Shown: positions 27,472-37,352, counted from the first letter of the stretch. The stretch: 64,000 nucleotides of DNA from Verrucomicrobiia bacterium (GCA_031290985.1 JARLJW010000098.1:1-64000); one strand, 5' to 3'. Translations and numbers: made by a program. Notes: generated from the letters alone by a model not told the origin.

Positions 27472-28326
27472 ATGCCCGAACTCCCCGAAGTCGAAGTGCT
27501 CGCACGGCACCTGCGCCCGGTCCTGCGCGGGAAGGTCATCCGCCACGTCCGCGTCAACCGCGCCAAAGTCCTCCACCCGACCTCGGAACGACAGTTGCAG
27601 CGCGCCCTCACCGGCGCAAAATTCAAAGCGCTCTCCCGCCGCGGCAAATACCTGCTGTTTAATTTTCAGTCGAAGGCGGCCGGCAAAACCGTGACCGTGC
27701 TGGGCCATCTCGGCATGACCGGCAGGATGTTCGTGGCGGGCAAGGATGAGCCGTTGCCCAAACACGCGGCCGTCGTGTTTGAATTGAACCGGGGCGTGTT
27801 TGTGTTCGAGGACACGCGCTACTTCGGGCGGATGACCCTGGACTTGTCGTCCGTCGACAAACTCGGCCCCGAGCCGCTGGACCAGGATTTTTCACCCGCC
27901 GGTTTTGCCCGCGAACTGAAACGTTCCCGCCAGGCGGTCAAGGTCAAACTGCTTGACCAATCGCTCGTCGCCGGCGTCGGCAACATCTATGCGAGCGAGG
28001 CGTTGTACCGTGCCGGAATTTCGCCGAGGCTCGCCGCGAACCGCCTGACCTTCGCGCAGGTCACCAAACTGCACGGGACCATCCGCGAGGTGCTGGCGGA
28101 GGCGATCGAGTGCGGCAGCACCATTCCGCTGAATTTTTCCGCCGGCAAAAAGTCGGACGGGCTGTTTTATTTTGGTCGCGCCCCGGGCGTGCCGGATTAT
28201 TACGAGGAACGGCTGCTGGTCTATGACCGGGCGGGAAAGCCGTGCTGGCGCTGCAAAACACCCATCAAACGCATCGTCCAGGCGGCGCGCAGCACGTTTT
28301 TTTGTTCCATTTGTCAGAAAGCTTGA
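27472..28326 (+). CDS. mutM: Formamidopyrimidine-DNA glycosylase
   Basis: 284 residues (family ~270-290). It removes oxidised purines such as 8-oxoguanine and nicks the abasic site. P2 and E3 in MPELPEVEVLARHL form the catalytic N-terminus; the conserved lysine is in GKYLLF. The helix-two-turn-helix VKLLDQSLVAGVGNIYASEA is present, and a C-terminal zinc finger has C..C ... C..C in PCWRCKTPIKRIVQ and FFCSICQ. It follows pyrH after 9 bases and is probably co-transcribed. Confidence 0.96.
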   Translation: MPELPEVEVLARHLRPVLRGKVIRHVRVNRAKVLHPTSERQLQRALTGAKFKALSRRGKYLLFNFQSKAAGKTVTVLGHLGMTGRMFVAGKDEPLPKHAAVVFELNRGVFVFEDTRYFGRMTLDLSSVDKLGPEPLDQDFSPAGFARELKRSRQAVKVKLLDQSLVAGVGNIYASEALYRAGISPRLAANRLTFAQVTKLHGTIREVLAEAIECGSTIPLNFSAGKKSDGLFYFGRAPGVPDYYEERLLVYDRAGKPCWRCKTPIKRIVQAARSTFFCSICQKA

Positions 28327-28540
28327 CCCCAGCCAATTGAGGGGCGGAAGCGGGTTTGAAGATTGCGGCCCGTTTATTGTTCCAAATGGCACGGAGGTGA
28401 AGTTCTGAAGTTTTGGGATTAACCAAGGGCCTGGAGGTTCGTTCTGACACTTGCTAGGCCTGAATGGCCGCCGAAAAAAACTCGCCAACCGCCTGAAAAG
28501 GAGCAAAGTCAAGAGAGCAGCACTCGAAGGAAACCGGCCG

Positions 28541-30919
28541 ATGAAAAAGCGTTTGTGGAGCTGGGCATGGAAAACCGTTGTGGTTCTCGTCACGGTTGGA
28601 GCCGTGGGCGTCATCTTGGCATCGCGCCCGGACACCGGCGCGCAGCGGGCGGTGGCCGCCACGCGGCAAAGTTTGCGCGAGCAGGGCTTCAAGACGGATC
28701 TGGCTGATTTTGACTTCTCAACTTCCCCCGAACTGCAGGCGCGGGAGGCGGTTTTGAAAAACACCGAGTACGGCACGAGCCAGGAGCCGTTTCAGGATCA
28801 TCCGAATTTGCTGGAACCCATCGGCAAAGACTCCGCGGTCATCGTTTGGAAGCAGGACGCGGTGAAAAAAACATCCGCTTCGCGGCTGGACGACAGCGAC
28901 AGCTACTCTTGGAGTGAATTTCGCGGTGCCATTAGCGGGAACCAGGCGCAACTGGACGCCGCGTATGCCGCGATTCTGGCCGGGCCCATCCGGTTCAACC
29001 TGGATGCCCGGGGTGGCAACGACATCCGGCTGCCACATTTGGCGGGCATGAAAAAACTTGCCCAGACCGCCGGTGACGAAACGGTGCTGGAATTGCACGA
29101 TGGCAACCGGGCCGCCGCGTGGACCAACCTGCTGGCGGAAACCCGGCTGGTCACAGCCTGGCAGGTGGAGCCGGTGGAGATCGTGCACCTGGTCCGGTAC
29201 GCCTGCGCCGGGCTGGCCTACAACGCCACCTGGCAGGCGCTGCAAGGCGAGGGCTGGACGGATGACCAGCTCGCGCGCTTGCAGACTGAATGGGAGGGGG
29301 TTGATTTTTTCAAGGATCTGCCGGAGACGGTCGCCTTCAAGCGTGCGGGCCTCGTGGCGATGTGCCAGCGGACACGGGATGAGCTTCCCGGAGGAGAAAC
29401 CACGGTGGGCGAATTTTTGCAGCAGGCGGCGCACTATCCGATAAGCACCTTGTCCGAGCTGAAAAGTTACTGGGACCAGGGCGGTTATCGTCGGCACGGC
29501 AGTTACGAGGATGAAAAAAATCTGCTGCTCTTCTACCGCGACCGCGAGGTTGAACTGCGCACGACGGTGCAGGCGCCCACCTGGTTGCAGATGCGCGAGC
29601 TTCCCGGGGTCACCAACACGGCGGTTTTCCAATCACCGTATAAGTCGCGGTTGCAAATCCAGATGAACCTGCGCCAGATCGCGATGCAGGTGCAACGGCG
29701 GGATGTGGGTCTGCTCGCCCGCGCCGCCGAGGCCGAGGCGCGGCGGCGGATTCTCATCACCGCCATCGCGCTCGAACGTTATCACGGTAAGCATGGCGCG
29801 TATCCGCCGACGCTCGCGGAACTCGCGCCGGAATTTCTCAAGGCCGCGCCGGTGGATTTCATGGATGGCCGGCCGTTGCGCTACCGGGTGACGGGCGATG
29901 GCCATTTTTTCCTTTATTCCGTGGGGCTGGATGGCGTGGACAATGGCGGAATGATGCAGACCCGCCAACAGCGGATGCAGGCTTTGCGGGAAAGCCGGGC
30001 CACGGGGGTGGCGCCCGAAGCGGACATTGTCTGGCCGCGTCCGCCCGGCTCCGCCACCCTGCAAGAGGAGGAACAAGTCCAGGCCGACGCCAGAAAAGCG
30101 GCCGCCAAGGCCAGGGAATTGGCGGCAAAGCGCTATCTGACCGACATTTCCGACCGTGAATGGAAGGATTCACCCGCGCGGCAGTCGAGGGTGGCTAAAA
30201 TTTTGGCGATGAATTGGGCGGTTGGTGCCGACGAACCCACGTTCAATGGGCAAAGCATCGAAAAACTGGTTGGCAATGAAGCGGTATACGGGACAAATCT
30301 TTCGCTCCCCACTTTGCTCAAGCCCACGCAGATCATCACCGGCAAAGAGCCCGAGGATATGACGTTTGAATTTCCCATCCGCTACGAGGCTATGACGAAC
30401 GACGACAACCTCCTGAAAGTGGTTGTGGATGCGGATCCGGAGCAGCAATTTCCCATGGACGCCGGAGGAAATGCCTATGACCGCGAGCGCGCGACGAACG
30501 GTGACTATCTGTTTGTCTGGCATACCATCTACGATCCTCCGGGTCCGCACGCCGTGCAGGCCTATTTTGTGTTGGGAGACAAACGCGAAGGGAACCTCTA
30601 CATCAATGGCCCGCCCGTCGCCGTGACCACCAGCAACCTTTGCCAGTTCAGCCTCGATTGCGCGAACTATGATGCCGCGGTTGGCGCGCGCTTCCACGCG
30701 CGGCTGCCGGAGAAGAATGGAAATTTTTCCATTGAATGCGTCACCACCAACGGCGCGCATCTGACCACGCTGACCGGCAGCACGAGCAACGGCGAATTCA
30801 ACGTGGTCTGGAACCTGGTGGATGACCGCGGCCGGCGTTTCCCGGGCGGGCCGTTTAATTCCATCGTGCAACTCACGCTGCCGGATTCCGGCCGGACGCA
30901 GACGCTGAAAGGGCCGTAA
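28541..30919 (+). CDS. Large anchored/secreted protein, unknown function
   Basis: 792 residues. One N-terminal membrane segment (WKTVVVLVTVGAVGVILAS) is followed by a helical region of ~400 residues with no family I recognise. Around residues 395-470 there is a pilin-like C-terminal element: RRILITAIALERYHGKHGAY, PPTLAELAPEFL, FMDGRPLRYR, FFLYSVGLDGVDNGG. This is the Tyr-rich, periplasmic fold seen at the end of many verrucomicrobial and planctomycete proteins, akin to GspG pseudopilins. A C-terminal ~250-residue beta-rich part follows. AGGA lies about 9 bases before the ATG. No catalytic motif is evident. Confidence 0.72.
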   Translation: MKKRLWSWAWKTVVVLVTVGAVGVILASRPDTGAQRAVAATRQSLREQGFKTDLADFDFSTSPELQAREAVLKNTEYGTSQEPFQDHPNLLEPIGKDSAVIVWKQDAVKKTSASRLDDSDSYSWSEFRGAISGNQAQLDAAYAAILAGPIRFNLDARGGNDIRLPHLAGMKKLAQTAGDETVLELHDGNRAAAWTNLLAETRLVTAWQVEPVEIVHLVRYACAGLAYNATWQALQGEGWTDDQLARLQTEWEGVDFFKDLPETVAFKRAGLVAMCQRTRDELPGGETTVGEFLQQAAHYPISTLSELKSYWDQGGYRRHGSYEDEKNLLLFYRDREVELRTTVQAPTWLQMRELPGVTNTAVFQSPYKSRLQIQMNLRQIAMQVQRRDVGLLARAAEAEARRRILITAIALERYHGKHGAYPPTLAELAPEFLKAAPVDFMDGRPLRYRVTGDGHFFLYSVGLDGVDNGGMMQTRQQRMQALRESRATGVAPEADIVWPRPPGSATLQEEEQVQADARKAAAKARELAAKRYLTDISDREWKDSPARQSRVAKILAMNWAVGADEPTFNGQSIEKLVGNEAVYGTNLSLPTLLKPTQIITGKEPEDMTFEFPIRYEAMTNDDNLLKVVVDADPEQQFPMDAGGNAYDRERATNGDYLFVWHTIYDPPGPHAVQAYFVLGDKREGNLYINGPPVAVTTSNLCQFSLDCANYDAAVGARFHARLPEKNGNFSIECVTTNGAHLTTLTGSTSNGEFNVVWNLVDDRGRRFPGGPFNSIVQLTLPDSGRTQTLKGP

Positions 30920-30937
30920 ATGACTATTGAAAAAGCA

Positions 30938-30970
30938 AAACGGCGGTGGTCATCATGACCACCGCCGTTT
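30938..30970. terminator. Bidirectional terminator between convergent genes
   Basis: A perfect 15-bp stem, AAACGGCGGTGGTCA / TGACCACCGCCGTTT, with a TCA loop, between the stops of the 792-residue protein and icd. A runs before and T runs after it serve both strands. Confidence 0.85.
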
Positions 30971-30986
30971 GTATTTTCAGATTCGC

Positions 30987-32252
30987 TTACATGTGGGCGA
31001 TGATATTGTCGCCGAAGGCGGAGCATTTGATCTCCGTGGCGCCTTCCATCTGGCGGGCGAAGTCGTAGGTGACTTTCTTGGAGCCGATGGCACCGTTGAG
31101 GCCTTTCAGGATCAGGTCGGCCGCTTCGTTCCAGCCCAGGTAGCGGAACATCATTTCGCCGGAGAGGATCACGGAGCCGGGATTGACGACGTCCTTGTTC
31201 GCATATTTCGGGGCCGTGCCGTGCGTGGCTTCAAAGATGGCGTGGCCGGAGACGTTGTTGATGTTGCCGCCGGGGGCGATGCCGATGCCGCCCACCTGCG
31301 CGGCGAGGGCGTCGGAGAGGTAATCGCCGTTAAGGTTGAGGGTGGCGATGACTTCGAATTCGTTCGGGCGCGTGAGCACTTGCTGGAGCGTGATGTCGGC
31401 GATGCTGTCCTTGAACACGAGGCCCGCGCCGCGTTTGCCCTCGGGAATCTTGCACCACGGACCGCCATCAATGAGTTCCGCGCCGTATTCTTCGCGGGCG
31501 AGCTGGTAGCCCCATTGCATGAAGGCACCTTCGGTGTATTTCATGATGTTGCCCTTGTGGACGAAGGTCACGGATTTCTTCTTCTGCTCGATGGCGTATT
31601 CGATGGCGGAGCGCACGAGCCGCTGCGTGCCGGTCTTGGATACGGGCTTGATGCCGATGCCGACGACCTCGGGCGTTTCGCCGAAGCGGATCTTCTTAAA
31701 TTCCTTGGGGAAGTTCGTCTTGATGAACTCGATGGTCTTGAGCGCCATTTCCTTGCCGGCCTCGAAATCGATGCCCGCGTAGATGTCCTCGGTGTTCTCG
31801 CGGAAGATGACCATGTTCACCTTTTCCGGATGCTTCACGGGCGAGGGGACGCCGGTGAACCATTGCACGGGGCGCAGGCAGACGTAGAGGTCCAGCATCT
31901 GGCGCAGCGCGACGTTCAACGAGCGGATGCCGCCGCCGGTGGGCGTGGTGAGCGGGCCCTTGATGCCGACGAGATATTCCTTGAATGCATTGACCGTGTC
32001 ATCCGGCAGCCAGTTGTTGAATTTCTTGAAGGATTCTTCACCGGCGAACACTTCCATCCAGGCGATCTTGCGCTTGCCGCCGTAGGCCTTGGCGACGGCG
32101 GCATCCATGACGCGGACGCTGGCGGCCCAGATGTCCGGGCCGGTGCCGTCGCCGCGGATGAAGGGGACGATCGGATTGTTGGGGACGGTGAGTTTGCCGC
32201 CGGTGATGGAGATCTTTTCGCCAGCGGGAACAGTGCAGGTTGTGTAGGCCAT
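30987..32252 (-). CDS. icd: NADP-dependent isocitrate dehydrogenase
   Basis: 421 residues (E. coli enzyme 416). It oxidises isocitrate to 2-oxoglutarate and CO2 in the TCA cycle. Motifs: [20 protein letters not shown] (including the serine phosphorylated by AceK in E. coli), [20 protein letters not shown], the Asp-rich metal region [13 protein letters not shown] then [15 protein letters not shown], and [20 protein letters not shown]. The last motif and [11 protein letters not shown] fit the NADP-type bacterial group. Monocistronic, with a terminator downstream. Confidence 0.96.
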   Translation of the reverse strand: MAYTTCTVPAGEKISITGGKLTVPNNPIVPFIRGDGTGPDIWAASVRVMDAAVAKAYGGKRKIAWMEVFAGEESFKKFNNWLPDDTVNAFKEYLVGIKGPLTTPTGGGIRSLNVALRQMLDLYVCLRPVQWFTGVPSPVKHPEKVNMVIFRENTEDIYAGIDFEAGKEMALKTIEFIKTNFPKEFKKIRFGETPEVVGIGIKPVSKTGTQRLVRSAIEYAIEQKKKSVTFVHKGNIMKYTEGAFMQWGYQLAREEYGAELIDGGPWCKIPEGKRGAGLVFKDSIADITLQQVLTRPNEFEVIATLNLNGDYLSDALAAQVGGIGIAPGGNINNVSGHAIFEATHGTAPKYANKDVVNPGSVILSGEMMFRYLGWNEAADLILKGLNGAIGSKKVTYDFARQMEGATEIKCSAFGDNIIAHM

Positions 32253-32810
32253 ATCCTTTATTTCAATGTTTCAATTAAAACGTAATGAAAACGCCCGGCG
32301 CATGGAAAATCAAGGATAGAAACCAACCATTGATTGAACGGTTCCGGACAAAACTTGCGCAGGCGGGGGAAATCGGGAAATACAGCCCTCAAGCCGGCCG
32401 GAAGATTCTCGGCAATGCAGGGGCAGGCATCCTGCTGCTCTGTAGCAACCTTTATTAAACCTGACGCCTCCGGCCCCCTCTCCGCCGTGCAACGGGGGAG
32501 AGGGCTGGGGAGAGGTGGGGCTTGCTTCTTCAAAAGCACTCCCAACCTCCTTTCGTGAACACCAAACAGCGCCGTTTCTCAACCCGCCTTTGCTTTGCTA
32601 AAAGTTTTCTACAAAGCAGCATCCTGTCTGCCGTAGAGCCAGCGCTTCCAGCGCGGCGGATAGAACCTCACGCAAGGCTGCGTGCTTTGGAATGTTCGTG
32701 AGTTGTTGGCAGGGTCACGATTTTTCCGGGCGGCAGGGATGCCGCCCTCTACGTCAGGCCGGGAGGCCTGACACTACGTCAATCGTTCGCGCAGGTTTTG
32801 AATCGCGGTT
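32253..32810. other. 558-base repeat-rich spacer
   Basis: No gene is supported. It holds a CCCTCTCC / GGAGAGGG hairpin (32476-32504). Nearer the ATP-grasp gene are two REP-like hairpins: GGGCGGCA-GGGA-TGCCGCCC (32728-32747) and GTCAGGCC-GGGA-GGCCTGAC (32753-32772). The latter lies 38 bases past the ATP-grasp stop; a variant occurs at the same distance behind its paralogue. Confidence 0.6.
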
Positions 32811-33983
32811 TCAATCACGGATTTCGGAAAGCTTTTGCAGCAAATCCGGATCATCCACCGGCACATCATGAAAGGCGCTGGTCAGATAGGGGCTGTTGGG
32901 ATCACGCAGTTGTTCCCGGGGGTAGTGCGCCACGACCAGGCCGGCGGCCGGTTCCATCGGCGGCGGCGGCTCCCCGGTGAGGCGGCAGTACAATGCCCGG
33001 CAGACATCTTCCCCGACGCCGGCGCTCAGATGTGAAATGGGCGTGGGGCGGGGGTTGCATTCGATAAGCCAGGCGGCGCCGGCGGGGTCGAGGATGAAGT
33101 CGAATCCGATAAAACCCGCCAAACCCCACGCGCGGATCATTTTTTCCGATGCCTGCCGGATATCCGGGTTATGAATGAAGCGCACGACGCTGCTGGGGCC
33201 CAGTTCGTTCGGAAAACATTGTTCCTTGATGGCCATCACGGCGGCCAGCATCTCGCCGCCATGGGCGGCGGCGAGCGACATCGCGGGCCGGCCGGGGATG
33301 AATTGATTCACCGTGATGGTCAAATCCGCCGGCAGCCAGCGGGTTCCAAGGGCGCGGCCCATGAGGGAATTCCGCCAGTGTCGCAACCGGTGTTTTAAAG
33401 ACGATTGCCGGCGCCAGTTGCGAAAAACGGCGGCCGCCTCCGCTTCGTTCCGGCAGACGGCGACATGCGCGCCCGCCCAACTGAAAGATTGTTTGAGCAC
33501 AACCGGAAAACCGGAGCGCCGGGCAAATTGAAAGATTTCCGCCTCGTCGCGAACCCATTGGCTGGCGGGAACCTTGAGGCCCAGCCGGCGCGCGGTTTCA
33601 ATGGTGTGGCGTTTGCTGGTCGCCTCGCGCAGCGCGGCCGGCTGGCCCAGGGATGATTTCAGCAGTTGGGCCAGTTCACCCTGCGGGTCGGAGATTTCGA
33701 AGACGCGCGAAAGGAAAACCGCCGTCAATTCGTCGCCGGCCACCAAAAATTCGGGATGCCAGTCGCGGACCACCCGGTTGAGAAAACCCGCCAGTGCGCC
33801 GCCGCGCAACGTTGAGCGCCAAAAGCGGCGGCGGTCATAAAAGCGCGTCGTGGCGAGATAGCTTTTTTCAAAGCAAACCAGGCCGACTTCAAACCCGGCG
33901 GCTTGCAGCGCCTTGGGCAGGCGGGCAATGCCGGGCCAGGACGCTTCCAGCCCCACGACCAAAATTTTTGGGCGACGTGGCAC
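32811..33983 (-). CDS. ATP-grasp domain protein, paralogue 1
   Basis: 390 residues. An N-terminal region (KILVVGLEASWPGIARLPKA) resembles a Rossmann-like pre-ATP-grasp domain; an ATP-grasp fold follows with FPVVLKQSFSWAGAHVAVCR (ATP-binding lysine region), PADLTITVNQFIPGRPAMSL and FIGFDFILDPAGAAWLIECN (the E-x-N metal ligands of the fold). Such enzymes ligate a carboxylate to an amine or thiol; the substrates are not known. It is a tandem duplicate of 34180-35349, sharing most residues and the downstream flank. Confidence 0.85.
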   Translation of the reverse strand: MPRRPKILVVGLEASWPGIARLPKALQAAGFEVGLVCFEKSYLATTRFYDRRRFWRSTLRGGALAGFLNRVVRDWHPEFLVAGDELTAVFLSRVFEISDPQGELAQLLKSSLGQPAALREATSKRHTIETARRLGLKVPASQWVRDEAEIFQFARRSGFPVVLKQSFSWAGAHVAVCRNEAEAAAVFRNWRRQSSLKHRLRHWRNSLMGRALGTRWLPADLTITVNQFIPGRPAMSLAAAHGGEMLAAVMAIKEQCFPNELGPSSVVRFIHNPDIRQASEKMIRAWGLAGFIGFDFILDPAGAAWLIECNPRPTPISHLSAGVGEDVCRALYCRLTGEPPPPMEPAAGLVVAHYPREQLRDPNSPYLTSAFHDVPVDDPDLLQKLSEIRD

Positions 33984-34121
33984 TAAGGATTATCTCGTCG
34001 CAGGTTGTTTGGCATTTCGACGGGGCAAATCATTTTTCATGGTGGTGTTGGTGATAAACGGCTTCTCCTTGGCAGTGCGCTGGACTGTCATGGCGGCAAT
34101 AAACTGGAATCCGGCCCGGTC

Positions 34122-34141
34122 GTCAAGCCGGGAGGCCTGAC
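34122..34141. repeat. REP-like hairpin behind paralogue 2
   Basis: GTCAAGCC-GGGA-GGCCTGAC, one mismatch from the perfect palindrome at 32753-32772. It stands at the same distance (38 bases) from its ATP-grasp stop, so it was duplicated with the gene or serves as its terminator. Confidence 0.6.
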
Positions 34142-34179
34142 GCTACGACAATTGTTCGCGCAGGTTTTGAGTCGCGGTT

Positions 34180-35349
34180 TCAACCACGGCTTTCGGAAAG
34201 CTTTTGCAGCAAATCGGGATCATCCACCGGCACATCATGGAAGGCGCTGGTCAGATAGGGGCTGTTGGGATCACGCAGTTGTTCGCGGGGGAAGTGCGCG
34301 ACCACCAAGCCGGCCTCCTGGGCCAGCCGTGGCCGCAACTCCCCGGTGAGCCGGCAATAGAGCGCCCGGCAGACATCCTCCCCGACGCGCGCGCCGAGAT
34401 GGGCAATGGGCGTGGGGCGCGGATTGCATTCAATGAGCCAGGGAAAGCCATCCGCACCTTGGATAAAGTCGAACCCGATAAAGCCGGACAAGCCCCACGC
34501 GCCGATCATTTTTTCGGTGGCCCGGCGCATTTCCTGGCTGTGGATGAAGCGCACGACGCTGCTGGGGCCCGCCTCCGGCGAACCATGTTCCTTCCCGGCC
34601 GTAATGATGGCGAGCGTTTCGCCGCCAAACGCGGCCGCCTGCGACATCGTGAGACGGCCGGGGATGAACTGACTCACGGTGATGGTCCGGTCCGCCGGCA
34701 GCCAGCGGGTGGCCAGTTCGCGACCCTGGAGGACCTTCCGCCAGGAACGAAATCGGCGTCTCAAAGGCGGCTGCCGGCTCCAACCGCCAAAAACGGCGGC
34801 GGCCTCCGCCTCATCCCGGCAGACCGCCACCTGGGTACCCGCCCAGCCAAACGACTTTTTGAGCACGACCGGAAAACCGGAACGGCGGGTGAACTGGAAA
34901 ATTTCTTCCTCCGCCTGAACCCACTGGCTGGCGGGAACCCGGATCCCCAGCCGGCGCGCCGTTTCCATCGTAAGGCGTTTGCTGGTCGCCTCGCGCAGCG
35001 CGGCCGGACGGCCCAGGGATGATTTCAGCAGCCGGGCCAGTTCGCCCCGCGGGTGGGACTTTTCAAAGACGCGCGAAAGAAAAACCGCCGTCAATTCATC
35101 GCCGGCGACCGAAAAATCCGGCTGCCACGCTTGCACCACCGCTTGGAGCGCCCCGGCCAGGGCGCCGCCGCGCCGGCTGGCCGGCCAGAAAAAACGGCAG
35201 TCGCAAAAACGCGTGGCGGCAAGGCCGCTGTCCTTGAAACAAAGGACGCCGACTTCAAAGCCGGCGGCTTGCAGCGCCTTCGGCAGGCGCGCGATCCCCA
35301 CCCAAAACAGCTCCAGCGCCACGACCAAAATCTTTGGGCGCGGAGGCAT
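34180..35349 (-). CDS. ATP-grasp domain protein, paralogue 2
   Basis: 389 residues, with the same plan as the neighbour: KILVVALELFWVGIARLPKA, RSGFPVVLKKSFGWAGTQVA, FIPGRLTMSQAAAFGGETLA, GFIGFDFIQGADGFPWLIEC and NPRPTPIAHLGARVGEDVCR, and LLQKLSESRG at the end. Differences are spread through the whole length, suggesting an old duplication under purifying selection rather than a recent one. It starts 6 bases after the dxs stop, so it is probably co-transcribed with dxs and xseB. Confidence 0.85.
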   Translation of the reverse strand: MPPRPKILVVALELFWVGIARLPKALQAAGFEVGVLCFKDSGLAATRFCDCRFFWPASRRGGALAGALQAVVQAWQPDFSVAGDELTAVFLSRVFEKSHPRGELARLLKSSLGRPAALREATSKRLTMETARRLGIRVPASQWVQAEEEIFQFTRRSGFPVVLKKSFGWAGTQVAVCRDEAEAAAVFGGWSRQPPLRRRFRSWRKVLQGRELATRWLPADRTITVSQFIPGRLTMSQAAAFGGETLAIITAGKEHGSPEAGPSSVVRFIHSQEMRRATEKMIGAWGLSGFIGFDFIQGADGFPWLIECNPRPTPIAHLGARVGEDVCRALYCRLTGELRPRLAQEAGLVVAHFPREQLRDPNSPYLTSAFHDVPVDDPDLLQKLSESRG

Positions 35350-35355
35350 GGAGCG

Positions 35356-37344
35356 TTACACGGCGGTGAGTTGTTTGACCGGCTTCACCGTCGTGTCACC
35401 GAACTGCGCTTTCACCCGGGCGACGGTGTTTTCCACGGACAGGCCATACTTCAAACGGAGTTCGTCCTGCGTGGTCGCGTGTTCGATGAACTGGTCGGGC
35501 CAGCCGATGCGGATGACGGGGGTGGTGACGTTCTTGTCGCTGAACACTTCCAGCACCGCCGAGCCGTAGCCGCCCATGAGGACGTGGTCTTCGAGCGTCA
35601 CGACGAGGTCGGCTTCGTGGCCGTAAGTTTCGTGGGCCAGGACATCAATCGGCTTGGTGAAGCGCGGGTTGATGACGGCGCAATCAAAGCCTTCGTTCGC
35701 AAGCTGGGCGGCGGCCTTGCGCGCGATGGTGTTCATCGGGCCGAGGCCGAACAGGGCAACCTTGCGTTTCTTGTTGTTGGTGAAGGTCTGGACGATCTGC
35801 GCCTTGCCGACTTCGATGAGCTGCGGCTCGGGCTTCATCGGCACGCCTTCCGCCGTGCCGCGCGGATAGCGGATGAAGGTGGGGTGGTTGATGGTCGTGC
35901 AGGTGAGCATCATGTCCGCGAGCTCGTCCTCGTTGGCCGGGGCCATGGCGATGACGTTCGGGAAGCAGCGCAGGTAGGAGATGTCGAACAGGCCGTGATG
36001 GGTCGGGCCGTCGTTCGCGGAAAGCCCGGCGCGATCCATGACGAAGATCACCGGCAGATCCTGCAGGCAGACATCGTGATGGATGCAATCATAGGCGCGC
36101 TGGAGGAAGGTGGAATAGATCGCCACGACCGGGCGGTAGCCCATGGTCGCCATGCCGGCGGCGAAAATGACCCCGTGTTCCTCGGCGATGCCGACGTCGA
36201 AATAGCGGTCGGGCATGGCCTTTTCCAGATGCTTCATGCCGGTGCCCGTGGGCATGGCGGCGGTGAGGCCGACGATGTTTTCATCACGCTTGCAGAGCTT
36301 GACCATGGTCTGCCCCATCACGTCCTGGTAGGCGGGCGGGGTGCCGGGCTTGCTCGCGGGCGTTTCGCCGGTCTTGGCGTCATAAGACCCGAGGCCGTGA
36401 AATTTCTCGGGAAATTTCAGGGCGGCTTCGAAGCCCTTGCCCTTTTGCGTCAAAATGTGGATGACAATCGGATGATCGCACTGCTTGGCGAATTCGAGCG
36501 TGCTGATGAGCAGCGGCAGGTTGTGCCCGTCGATCGGGCCGAGATAGCGCATGCCCATCTCCTCAAAGAACACCGGGCTGCCGTGGCCGCCGCGGCCGTC
36601 GGTATCGATGGCCTGCGCGGTTTGCTGCAGGCCGACGCTGTTGATGGCGCCCTTGAAACCGCCCTCGGCGCGATGCGCGAGCTGCATGGCGACATTGCCT
36701 TTGGGCAGCTTGCGGACGAAGCTTTCAAACTCCTTCGCGAGCTTGTTGTAGGACGGATGCGTGATGAGCTTGTTGAGATAGCCGGAGATGGCGCCGACGT
36801 TTTTGGCGATGCTCCATTCGTTGTCATTGAGGATGCCGATGAATTTCTTCGTCGTGTGCGCGACGTTGTTCATGGCCTCGAAGGAAATGCCGTTGGTCAA
36901 CGCGGCGTCGCCGAAGATGCAGACGACGTTCTCATCCGAGCCGCGTTTGTCGCGGGCGGCGGCCATGCCGAGCGCGGCGGACAGGGCGGTGCCGGCGTGC
37001 CCGGCGCCGAAGCAATCGTGGTCGCTCTCGGTGCGGAGCGCGAAGCCGTTCAGGCCGTCCGTCTGGCGGATGGTGCGGAAGCGGCTTTTGCGGCCGGTCA
37101 GGATCTTGTGGACGTAGACCTGATGGCTGACATCCCAGACAAACTTGTCCTTGGGGGTGCTGAACACCTTGTGCAGGGCGATGGTGAGCTCCACCACGCC
37201 CAGGTTCGGGCCCAGGTGGCCGCCGCCCTTGGCGAGGCCCTCGATCAACTCGGTCCGGATGTCGGCGGCGAGTTCCTGGAGTTGCGGAATGGTGAGTTTT
37301 TTGACGTGCTCGGGCGCGTCAACCATGTCTAGGTAACGACTCAT
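35356..37344 (-). CDS. dxs: 1-deoxy-D-xylulose-5-phosphate synthase
   Basis: 662 residues (usual ~620-640). A thiamine-diphosphate enzyme that condenses pyruvate and glyceraldehyde 3-phosphate, the first step of the MEP isoprenoid pathway. Seen: HLGPNLGVVELTIALHKVF, DVSHQVYVHKILTGR, FGAGHAGTALSAALGMAAAR, GDAALTNGISFEAMNNVAHT then LNDNEWSIAKNVGAI (ThDP and Mg2+ region), the catalytic Glu in DVGIAEEHGVIFAAGMA, and DRAGLSANDGPTHHGLFDIS. Eight bases separate it from xseB; xseB-dxs linkage is common among bacteria. Confidence 0.97.
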   Translation of the reverse strand: MSRYLDMVDAPEHVKKLTIPQLQELAADIRTELIEGLAKGGGHLGPNLGVVELTIALHKVFSTPKDKFVWDVSHQVYVHKILTGRKSRFRTIRQTDGLNGFALRTESDHDCFGAGHAGTALSAALGMAAARDKRGSDENVVCIFGDAALTNGISFEAMNNVAHTTKKFIGILNDNEWSIAKNVGAISGYLNKLITHPSYNKLAKEFESFVRKLPKGNVAMQLAHRAEGGFKGAINSVGLQQTAQAIDTDGRGGHGSPVFFEEMGMRYLGPIDGHNLPLLISTLEFAKQCDHPIVIHILTQKGKGFEAALKFPEKFHGLGSYDAKTGETPASKPGTPPAYQDVMGQTMVKLCKRDENIVGLTAAMPTGTGMKHLEKAMPDRYFDVGIAEEHGVIFAAGMATMGYRPVVAIYSTFLQRAYDCIHHDVCLQDLPVIFVMDRAGLSANDGPTHHGLFDISYLRCFPNVIAMAPANEDELADMMLTCTTINHPTFIRYPRGTAEGVPMKPEPQLIEVGKAQIVQTFTNNKKRKVALFGLGPMNTIARKAAAQLANEGFDCAVINPRFTKPIDVLAHETYGHEADLVVTLEDHVLMGGYGSAVLEVFSDKNVTTPVIRIGWPDQFIEHATTQDELRLKYGLSVENTVARVKAQFGDTTVKPVKQLTAV

Positions 37345-37352
37345 ATATTAAA

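Noticed and set aside
30927-32285. 452-codon plus-strand frame rich in Gly, Asp, Val and His
   Set aside because: It is the antisense of icd; the opposite strand encodes a complete, conserved enzyme.
35053-37332. 759-codon plus-strand frame
   Set aside because: Antisense of dxs, with GC-rich codon bias producing a long open frame.
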